Assembly (NCBI RefSeq): GCF_003114835.2
Contig: NZ_AP025028.1
Span: 372,001 to 436,000 of the forward strand
Origin: Leptospira kobayashii
Lineage (GTDB): Bacteria > Spirochaetota > Leptospiria > Leptospirales > Leptospiraceae
DNA length: 64,000 nt
Reading direction: 5' to 3'
Part shown: positions 57,636-64,000 of the stretch, piece by piece
How the letters are laid out: each line of letters begins with the position of its first letter
Numbering within the stretch: the stretch's first letter is position 1
Notes under the pieces: generated by a model
The model's input: only the letters and a program-made list of their open reading frames with translations
Told to the model about the DNA's origin: nothing
The model's database searches: none
Program-made: the position numbers and the translations under genes

Positions 57636-59147
57636 CTACACCTTTCTTTTCATTACCATCACGGTAATATCGTCATACAATTGCATTCCGTCGATAAACC
57701 CGTAGATGTCTTTATAAATTGCTTCGATAATTGCATCCGTAGTAGGAAGACCCGAGTGTTTTTCTAAAGATTCAACCAAACGTTTGGAACCGAATTGTTC
57801 CCTGTTTGCATTTTCCGCTTCCGTAGCGCCGTCCGTATAAAGAAGCATAATGTCTTTCAAACCGAGTTCGATTTTGTGTTCATGAATGAATTCGTCGATG
57901 GATTCCGTCAGACCGACTAACATACCATGATCGGTTGTATCGATGATCTCCGTTTTCTTCGTCGCTTGTCTGTAAATCAGGATGGTTTCGTGCTGGCCGG
58001 CTGTTGTAAAAACACCGTCTTTATACGCGAATAAGGAGAGAGTGAGATTTCTAATGTCTTTCATTCTTATATGAATATTAGAAAATAAGATAGAGTTAAT
58101 AGACTTTAGAGATTCGCGTAAGGATTGTGTTTTTGCCCGCAAAGTAGTGATAAATGCGGACTGAGTCATTAGCATCACAACTCCGGAAGCCAAACCATGA
58201 TCCGTTACATCTCCTATACCGATGTAAATCGTGCCGTCTTCATGAGGAATGACATCGTAGTAATCTCCACCTACTTCGTTAGCCGAATCCATTCTTGCGG
58301 AAATTTCCAATTCTTTGATCTCTACTAATTCTTCAGTACGGGGAAGAACCATCGCTTGGATTTGTCTTGCAACATCCAACTCCATTCCCAAACGCATGTT
58401 CTCTTCCAGGATGGCTTGCTTTTCCGTATTGGAAATCAAGTCGGCTTGCTCTTGCGTTGTGCGTGATGTGTTTACGATGGCGTATAAAATCAAACCGCCG
58501 GTAACAATCATATAAAGAAGGATAAGAAAGATTCCCATCGGAACTGCGTTGACGATGAAAAAGGAACCTTGCTCTTCTAAAAAGTGAGGCTTTAAAATAT
58601 CCGACATCTCCATCAATTTCTCGTTGAACTGGGACATCTGAGGAAAAAATACGATCGTTAATGCTGCATACTCTATGAATAAAACGATCAATGCGAATAT
58701 GATTGTCTTTGTATTGTTACGAATCGATGCTAATGCAATGAGAATGAAATAAACATAGACCATCGGAGCGGCATAGACCAAACTTGGGTTCTTTTGAGTA
58801 TAAGCGCTGTATCCTGTAACAAACGTTAGAAGCGAAATTTCTAAAAAAGATGAAAGAAATTTAAAAATATTTAAGTAATTGCCTGATTTTTTTAGGGAGT
58901 AATAGACGATAAAATTATAAGCAAGTAAAACTAAAATAGCGGCCAGTTGAAAATAGAACTCGATGACGGGTCTTCCCGAAACAAGGCCGAGGGTGGCAAA
59001 GATTACTAAAAAGCCAAGGAAGAAGAAACGGAATTTCGTTGCGAACGTTTCCGCGCGAAATTCACCTTGGTAAGCAATCTCTTTGAGTTGTGTTTTGTAA
59101 TAATCGGAGAGGACGAATCGGTTTTCGGTAGCGGGGGCTTGCGACAT
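57636..59147 (-). CDS. Membrane-anchored SpoIIE-type PP2C phosphatase
   Basis: 503 residues. Five or six membrane helices (about 40-235), a linking coiled coil (EKQAILEENMRLGMELDVARQIQAMVLP) and a PP2C/SpoIIE domain with NEVGGDYYDVIPHEDGTIYIGIGDVTDHGLASG, TTAGQHE, LYTDGATEAEN and YDDITVMVMKRKV. It would dephosphorylate a STAS protein, most simply the one at 60440. It is the first gene of the operon with the cyclase and HATPase and is divergent from the acyltransferase. Confidence 0.92.
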   Translation of the reverse strand: MSQAPATENRFVLSDYYKTQLKEIAYQGEFRAETFATKFRFFFLGFLVIFATLGLVSGRPVIEFYFQLAAILVLLAYNFIVYYSLKKSGNYLNIFKFLSSFLEISLLTFVTGYSAYTQKNPSLVYAAPMVYVYFILIALASIRNNTKTIIFALIVLFIEYAALTIVFFPQMSQFNEKLMEMSDILKPHFLEEQGSFFIVNAVPMGIFLILLYMIVTGGLILYAIVNTSRTTQEQADLISNTEKQAILEENMRLGMELDVARQIQAMVLPRTEELVEIKELEISARMDSANEVGGDYYDVIPHEDGTIYIGIGDVTDHGLASGVVMLMTQSAFITTLRAKTQSLRESLKSINSILFSNIHIRMKDIRNLTLSLFAYKDGVFTTAGQHETILIYRQATKKTEIIDTTDHGMLVGLTESIDEFIHEHKIELGLKDIMLLYTDGATEAENANREQFGSKRLVESLEKHSGLPTTDAIIEAIYKDIYGFIDGMQLYDDITVMVMKRKV

Positions 59148-59264
59148 AGGTTACAGGTTTCTTTCTTTATATTTCGATATTGAGAATGAGGAAAATTAGC
59201 TAATAACGTCATACATTTTGCATAAATTGCAAATGATTTTTCATTTTTTTAGGAGGAACCGCAA

Positions 59265-60428
59265 ATGGGTCAAATTCGGGTTCGATTGGCGCAAAATACA
59301 GAAGATAGGGAAAAAATTTTCCAATTACGTTATGATATCTATGTTCAGGAAATGAACAGAAAACAATCCTTTGCTGACCATGAGAAAGCTAGAATCCATG
59401 AACCTTATGATGATACAGGCCATTTGTTTCTTGCCGAAGACGATGACCAGGTCATAGGAACCGTTCGGATCAACTTCCGCAAAGATGGAGAGCTGGAATG
59501 CGAGGAACTCTATGATATGGATCATTTTCGTCCTTTCTACCCCGATCAAGTATCCATGTCTACCAAGCTTATGGTGCGCCGGGAATACCGTTCCTCCGCC
59601 GCCGCAAGTATGTTGTGTATGAAGATTTATGAGCACGCCCGGGAAAACGGAATACTCATCGATTTTATCGATACAAACCCTCATCTTGTGCGTTTGTACA
59701 GCCAAGTAGGGTACAGATTGTACAAGAAAAATATAGATCACCCTGATTATGGAAATGTAATCCCAATGGTTTTCCTTTTGGATGACCACGAATATCTCAA
59801 ACAGATTCATTCTCCTTTCTTACGACTTGCCAAAAGATACCCGGCAGGTACGGAACTAGCCGATTTATTTAAGGAACGATTTCCGGAGTATAGAGATATC
59901 CGACCTCTTTTCTCCATGGAAGGGGAAGAAGTTTGGAACAATATCGTTACGGATATGGCACTTCCTCCCAACCAAGCACTTTCCTTTCTTTTCAATTTCA
60001 CGGAACAGGAAGCTTCCAAATTACTTTCCATGCTGGATTTGATTGTCTATGAGCCGGGTGCCATTGTATTCAAACAAAACCAGGAAAGCCAAGGTTTGTT
60101 TTGTGTTCTGGAAGGTGCAGTGTCCGTTCTTGTGGAAAAAGAGGACGGTTCCTATTCCACAATTGCGGTTTTAAACCAAGGGGAAATTTTCGGTGAACTG
60201 GGGTTTGTTGCTAAAACACAAAGAAATGCAACGATTGTTGTCCGTGATAAGGCTAAACTGCTTATCCTAACTCCGAATGAATTTCAAAAACTGGAATTAC
60301 AAAGCCCGAGCCTTGCGATGAAATTGTTAACTAACTTGTTTGTGATTTTGGGACAGAGATTCAATGAAATGTCCCGCCGCATGCTCGATTATCGTAGATT
60401 GTACGAGATGGGCGGTGTAGAGGCGTAA
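59265..60428 (+). CDS. GNAT/N-acyltransferase fused to a cyclic-nucleotide-binding domain
   Basis: 387 residues; ATG follows AGGAGGAACC. Residues 1-180 are a GNAT-type acyltransferase (LRYDIYVQEMNRKQ, ADHEKARIHEPYDDTGHLFLAED, GTVRIN, VRREYRSSAAASMLCMKIYEHA), nearest in style to N-acyl amino acid synthases (FeeM-like). Residues about 250-375 are a CNBD, with the phosphate-binding cassette FGELGFVAKTQRNATIV (FGEL 309-312, Arg320, Ala322), which fits cAMP. It lies next to an adenylate cyclase. Domain order is opposite to the mycobacterial cAMP-regulated acetyltransferases. Confidence 0.9.
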   Translation: MGQIRVRLAQNTEDREKIFQLRYDIYVQEMNRKQSFADHEKARIHEPYDDTGHLFLAEDDDQVIGTVRINFRKDGELECEELYDMDHFRPFYPDQVSMSTKLMVRREYRSSAAASMLCMKIYEHARENGILIDFIDTNPHLVRLYSQVGYRLYKKNIDHPDYGNVIPMVFLLDDHEYLKQIHSPFLRLAKRYPAGTELADLFKERFPEYRDIRPLFSMEGEEVWNNIVTDMALPPNQALSFLFNFTEQEASKLLSMLDLIVYEPGAIVFKQNQESQGLFCVLEGAVSVLVEKEDGSYSTIAVLNQGEIFGELGFVAKTQRNATIVVRDKAKLLILTPNEFQKLELQSPSLAMKLLTNLFVILGQRFNEMSRRMLDYRRLYEMGGVEA

Positions 60429-60439
60429 AATATTAGTAA

Positions 60440-60787
60440 TTAAGCGATTTCTAAAACAACCTGGTCCCAAAGTTTCTTAAAATTGGAGAGAGACTTGGAT
60501 TGCCAGGATACGTTCAAAGAACCTAATATTTTAATCTGGTAAGAAGCACTCTTTCTCGAATCAATAATGAACATAGACAAGGTGGTAATCCCGGAACTGT
60601 TCACGAATTGCAGTTCTTTGAAATCCATCGTTAATGATACACCTTGGCAAAGTTTGGCGACATCACGTAAAAAGTTCTTAATTGGTTCGTATGCTGGTAA
60701 GTTCTGAAGTCGAATGGAACCGACGAATTTCACCGTTCTCGTCGCTTCGTCAAATTGAATGTGGTAGTCTAAGTCTTTGATTTCCAT
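60440..60787 (-). CDS. STAS (anti-anti-sigma-like, slr1659-type) protein
   Basis: 115 residues. The STAS fold has VSLTMDFKELQFVNSSGITTLSMFI with N-S-S-G-I in the place of the phosphorylated Ser. Last gene of the methyltransferase-HATPase-STAS operon (gap of 15 bases to the HATPase). It faces the acyltransferase tail-to-tail, 11 bases apart. It is the likely partner of the HATPases and PP2C proteins of the cluster. Confidence 0.82.
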   Translation of the reverse strand: MEIKDLDYHIQFDEATRTVKFVGSIRLQNLPAYEPIKNFLRDVAKLCQGVSLTMDFKELQFVNSSGITTLSMFIIDSRKSASYQIKILGSLNVSWQSKSLSNFKKLWDQVVLEIA

Positions 60788-60802
60788 GAATTTTGCGCCT
60801 GG

Positions 60803-61360
60803 TTATATCTCTTCTACGTTGATGATGGCTCGCACCGTTATTTCATGAGTATCGGCATCAATCTCATTGAAACTGTAACCGAACCGGACAGGATAGTCCT
60901 TCAACATCATGAGAAGTCCAAGTCCCGACTTTGTGTCGCCATCTTCTTTCGATTCTAAAGTAGAAAAATAAAGCTCTTCTACGTTTTCCGCTTGTAGTTT
61001 GCTCACGAACGCCTCAAAGGATTCGCGAAGGTTTCTGGAGGCGATGTTGGAAACATCTACCTTCAAAAGATTTCCGTAATGTTTTAACTCGATTTGAATG
61101 CGTCCTTCCCTAGCTTTGGAGAACTTGGATGCATTTTCCAGTAGTTCGTTGATAATTGTAGAGAGTGAATTTGCTTTGGTATCACTCGCCTCATAACAAT
61201 AAGAATAAAAACCCGCAACAAAATTGGCAGTAAGACCGCATCTACGCCAGTAGGTAGTCATATCAATCGGCTGAAAGATCAATTTTAACTGCCCGTCAGC
61301 AGGCAAGTTGTCTGGTATCGTTTGAAATTCACCGATTATTTTCGGTACTTTCTGGTTCAA
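60803..61360 (-). CDS. Anti-sigma-like HATPase (slr1658-type), second copy
   Basis: 185 residues starting at TTG. N-box INELLENASKFS; G-box SGLGLLMMLKDYP; PIDMTTYWRRCGLTANFVAGFYSY shared in pattern with the copy at 56075. It sits between the methyltransferase and STAS genes on one strand (gaps 12 and 15 bases), so it is probably the direct binding partner of that STAS protein. Confidence 0.82.
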   Translation of the reverse strand: MNQKVPKIIGEFQTIPDNLPADGQLKLIFQPIDMTTYWRRCGLTANFVAGFYSYCYEASDTKANSLSTIINELLENASKFSKAREGRIQIELKHYGNLLKVDVSNIASRNLRESFEAFVSKLQAENVEELYFSTLESKEDGDTKSGLGLLMMLKDYPVRFGYSFNEIDADTHEITVRAIINVEEI

Positions 61361-61372
61361 ATTCCGCCTCCG

Positions 61373-62152
61373 TTATTTCCGATACAAATGAGTTTCGAGT
61401 TTTAATGAAAAACGTACACGATTGGACATGTACTCTGATTGGCAACGAGAGTATACATCCTGCATACCGTCCGGGTGCCCCATAAATGATAACATCGACC
61501 AACCTGTCATCATTCCTAAATGAATGGTTGGGTAATCTAGTTTCGGTTTGTCGTCATTGCCATCGTTGCTGGCAACGAAGTCGGTTCTGGCTTCCAGAGT
61601 CAGACCTAAGTCTTTCGCAAAGCCCGGAACCTTTTCCATCACATATCTATCAGCAGGATGGATTTCCGCGTGTTTTGCAACCATTTCTAAAAGAACGGGA
61701 GGTCCTTCGAACGTTTTGTCGTTGGGACAAGTGATGAGTAATTTTCCACCGGGTTTAAGCACTCTGTAGAATTCTTTCATCACTTTTTCTGGCTCTTGGA
61801 TGTGGATGAGAACCATGGAATTAAATATAAAATCAAAACTATTGTCCGGATAATCCAGATTGCGAAGGTCACAAACCTTCCAATCGATCTTGGGATAGGA
61901 AAGTTTGCAGTATTGAACCATTTCTTCCGAAATGTCACAGGCGGACCAAACCAGGTTCGGATTTTTTTTTGTAAGAAAACTGGCTAGGATTCCAGGACCT
62001 GCCCCTGCGTCCAATCCCTTACCGGATTCCTTTTCAAAGTGAATGGAATCAAAGAAAGGATCCAGAAGCAAACGAAACAAGTTTGCCTGAGCGGAGAGTC
62101 TAGGCATCTCGTCATGGATGGATATTTTTTGTGTATAAAAGTTTTCGCTCAA
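61373..62152 (-). CDS. Class I SAM-dependent methyltransferase
   Basis: 259 residues. Motif I GLDAGAGPGILAS (Asp48-Gly53 region), then CDISEEMV (binding acid), CDLRNLDYPDNSFDFIFNSMVLIHI and RVLKPGGKLLITCPN. The substrate is not known. First gene of the operon with HATPase and STAS genes, so it may be regulated by, or feed into, the partner switch. Confidence 0.92.
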   Translation of the reverse strand: MSENFYTQKISIHDEMPRLSAQANLFRLLLDPFFDSIHFEKESGKGLDAGAGPGILASFLTKKNPNLVWSACDISEEMVQYCKLSYPKIDWKVCDLRNLDYPDNSFDFIFNSMVLIHIQEPEKVMKEFYRVLKPGGKLLITCPNDKTFEGPPVLLEMVAKHAEIHPADRYVMEKVPGFAKDLGLTLEARTDFVASNDGNDDKPKLDYPTIHLGMMTGWSMLSFMGHPDGMQDVYSRCQSEYMSNRVRFSLKLETHLYRK

Positions 62153-62501
62153 AGTTACAATCTCAAATCAAACGCGATCTAATTGTAAGAAAAGAATCCT
62201 TTTTTTTTAATTTGGTCAACTGAATTCTCAAAGTTTTTTCACCAAATTGCTATAAATATTGAGAATGGAGCCATTCCGAAGAAAAGGCGGGAAAAATGGG
62301 GGAATGTGACCTCCCTAAGACATAACTTGCAGACCGTTTAGCAGAAGCTAGACTTTGGCCGAGCTTTTGTGAAATACTTGCTTGTTGTTACAGCTTACTT
62401 TCCTAGGAATTTGAAAACGCCGATGATGCGTCTTGTATTCCAAAACCTATATTTTTTATGTCTCATTGAAAAAGACATTTTATAAAATTGTTATGGATTG
62501 A
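62153..62501. other. Gene-free intergenic region
   Basis: No gene with a supported start is seen in these 349 bases. It must hold the promoter of the methyltransferase operon. I see no strong palindrome. Confidence 0.4.
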
Positions 62502-63383
62502 TTATTCCACCAATTTTCCCACAACGCCATCGATGTCGGGCCCATTTGTGTAAGAATGAGGATATACATAACCTGCGCTCGTTGCTGGGTTTGTAACTGC
62601 AGTTGCAGAAATCATTTTGATGAATTTGAATCCGTTTGTTTGAATATTCGTTTTTACCGTATTATCGCAAGCAGGGTTTTGAGCATCGGAACTGTACAGA
62701 TCGTCCAGATTGAATCCGTCTCCACCGCCGGTCAGGAAACCGCTTCCTGTGGAAGTGAATAGTTGTTCCAGAGTGAAGATTTTCGAGGTCATGTTATAAT
62801 TGACCGGACGAAGGCCGCCGAAGCCGGGCCAATAGGCGATTTTATTATTATCCGAGCTTGGCAGACCGCCACCAAATCCGCTTAGATTGAATCCGCAATA
62901 ATTGGTGCCGTCGAAAGATACTTGTACAACCATCGGATCAAACGCATAACGATCGCTTGTATCGCTCACCTTGAAAGGGTTTTCATAAACTATGAAATCA
63001 ACTCCGGAAACATTTTTTACAGTCTTACCACCCCAGGAAAGTACTACTGTAGCACCTGTGCCTGTTAAATTAAGTGCGTATACGTCGAGTGAGCCGGAAG
63101 TTTCTCCACCACCACAAATTCCGTTGATTGCTTTTGTGGAATCATTGAATCCGCTGACTGTGGAATTTGCCGAGACAACTGTATTTGCAATGGGTATACC
63201 CGAAGGTAAGGAAGCGGGAGGGCAAGAGCCCAATGTGCTACCCGATGAAGATACTGAAGTTAAAGCTAACAATGAAAGTAAATCCGATGAATTATTCTTT
63301 TTTTCTCCCGAGCAAGACATGAGAAGAACTGATAATAACGAATAACCTAACCCTTTAATAAAGTTTTTGATTTTAAATTGCAT
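62502..63383 (-). CDS. Leptospiral lipoprotein, LIC_13355-like
   Basis: 293 residues. A lipoprotein signal ends LLMSCSG (Cys24) after a short hydrophobic run; ATG follows GGAGAAAAAC. Mature part: Ser/Gly-rich, then a beta-rich domain with VDFIVYENPFKVSDTSDRYAFDPMVVQVSFDGTNYCGFNLSGFGGG and IAYWPGFGGL, PDIDGVVG. It resembles leptospiral lipoproteins of unknown function; the family name is from memory and uncertain. Confidence 0.75.
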   Translation of the reverse strand: MQFKIKNFIKGLGYSLLSVLLMSCSGEKKNNSSDLLSLLALTSVSSSGSTLGSCPPASLPSGIPIANTVVSANSTVSGFNDSTKAINGICGGGETSGSLDVYALNLTGTGATVVLSWGGKTVKNVSGVDFIVYENPFKVSDTSDRYAFDPMVVQVSFDGTNYCGFNLSGFGGGLPSSDNNKIAYWPGFGGLRPVNYNMTSKIFTLEQLFTSTGSGFLTGGGDGFNLDDLYSSDAQNPACDNTVKTNIQTNGFKFIKMISATAVTNPATSAGYVYPHSYTNGPDIDGVVGKLVE

Positions 63384-63403
63384 TGTTTTTCTCCAATAGA
63401 AAA

Positions 63404-63424
63404 CCCTGCTTTGTTGGAGCAGGG
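63404..63424. terminator. Hairpin between the two lipoprotein genes
   Basis: CCCTGCT (63404-63410) and AGCAGGG (63418-63424) around a 7-base loop, followed on the minus strand by TTTTCT. It lies after the stop of the edge lipoprotein and before the next ribosome-binding site. Confidence 0.7.
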
Positions 63425-63440
63425 TAAAAAAATTTAACTC

Positions 63441-64000
63441 TTAATTCCAATTTGTCGGGTTGGAAGATACAAACAGAGCTTTGCTCCATCCGAATCCACC
63501 GCAACCTGATCTGGTAGGATCTGCCGAACTGTAAGCCGACAAATTTGCGTTTTGTGCTTCCGCTAAAGTTGCGAAGTTAGGGAAAACCGTGCAATAGTAG
63601 AAACATTTTGTGGCAGAGTTTTCGCATCCTACGGAAGTAGGCGTAGTCCAAAGCACTTTTGTATATTTGCTTGGGCTGAAAGAATCAGTTGGTAAATATT
63701 GATAAATCAAAGTTCTTGCCGAACTGTCTGCAGATATGATTCTTGTGTAGCTAGTACCGGATGCCCAAACACCGAAGCCGTTCGGATCTTGTGCGATGGA
63801 AACATTCGTTGTGAAGCTGGAACAAGTTCCGGCACTGCAAAATCCGCCCTTCCAATATCCTCTAATCTCTGTTAAAGTGTTGTAGACGGACGCGGATCCT
63901 TGTTGTTGACCGAGCAGAAGACCTGCAAGCAAATTCGTGTCTGCTTCGGATTTATTCACTTTTCCAGAATCGGAACAAGCGGTGAAAAGAGAAATTGCCA
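63441..64000 (-). CDS. Lipoprotein, N-terminus cut by window edge
   Basis: The frame stays open to base 64000. Upstream of a GTG at 63959 it reads AISLFTACSDSGKVNKSEAD, a lipobox (LFTA-C) with the rest of the signal outside the window; the true start is therefore beyond the edge. The mature part ends SVGCENSATKCFYYCTVFPNF ... SGCGGFGWSKALFVSSNPTNWN and is Cys-rich (about seven cysteines). Leptospiral surface-type lipoprotein, function unknown. Confidence 0.8.
   Translation of the reverse strand, partial: AISLFTACSDSGKVNKSEADTNLLAGLLLGQQQGSASVYNTLTEIRGYWKGGFCSAGTCSSFTTNVSIAQDPNGFGVWASGTSYTRIISADSSARTLIYQYLPTDSFSPSKYTKVLWTTPTSVGCENSATKCFYYCTVFPNFATLAEAQNANLSAYSSADPTRSGCGGFGWSKALFVSSNPTNWN

Overview
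The window looks like chromosomal DNA of a Leptospira species, probably an environmental one. The evidence is moderate-to-low GC, lipoproteins and a DUF1554-type surface protein of Leptospira style, a 7TMR-DISM/SpoIIE/TPR signalling protein, frequent TTG and GTG starts, and many short palindromic intergenic repeats. The species cannot be fixed from sequence reading alone.

Layout. 1-13.1 kb: a cut gene at the edge, small hypotheticals, a BASS-type transporter, an orphan phage-tail-collar gene, an orphan RND pump, an 828-codon exported protein built from about 19 'PF-aromatic' motifs, then an aldo/keto reductase-AraC pair and an SDR enzyme. 13.1-15.8 kb: decayed DNA, with a DUF1554 pseudogene, palindromic repeats and a 5'-truncated copy of mreB. 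15.8-26.2 kb: a defence island with broken AbiEi-like and AbiEii-like genes and a type IC restriction-modification operon, hsdM-rhuM-hsdS-prrC-hsdR. The prrC gene encodes an anticodon-nuclease homologue whose three catalytic residues are kept at the spacing of E. coli PrrC. The island lies between intact mreB (26.2-27.3 kb) and the truncated mreB copy, and each side carries a copy of the same palindromic repeat.

27.3-42 kb is mostly housekeeping: ppx/gppA, a SpoIIE-type phosphatase, pepA, bcp, a K+/H+ antiporter, an outer-membrane protein, an APC permease, sppA, surE, a TPR protein and a tRNA-Pro/Arg/His cluster. 42-55 kb is accessory: an RHH-PIN toxin-antitoxin pair, thiopurine methyltransferase, AraC/SDR, MarR/ferric-reductase-like with two matched operators, two ArsR-SRPBCC pairs with palindromic operators, hydrolases, a zinc-ribbon/ankyrin protein and a TetR-controlled membrane-protein pair.

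55-62 kb is a compact signalling cluster: two HATPase (anti-sigma-like) proteins, a STAS protein, a SpoIIE phosphatase, a class III adenylate cyclase, and an N-acyltransferase fused to a cyclic-nucleotide-binding domain. It looks like a unit joining cAMP signalling with partner switching. The window ends in two lipoprotein genes, the last cut by the edge.

Most interesting points: the mosaic mreB duplication bounding the defence island; PrrC inside the hsd operon next to a four-copy 12-bp repeat in hsdS that probably tunes DNA specificity; the cAMP/acyltransferase/partner-switch cluster; and the PF-aromatic repeat protein.
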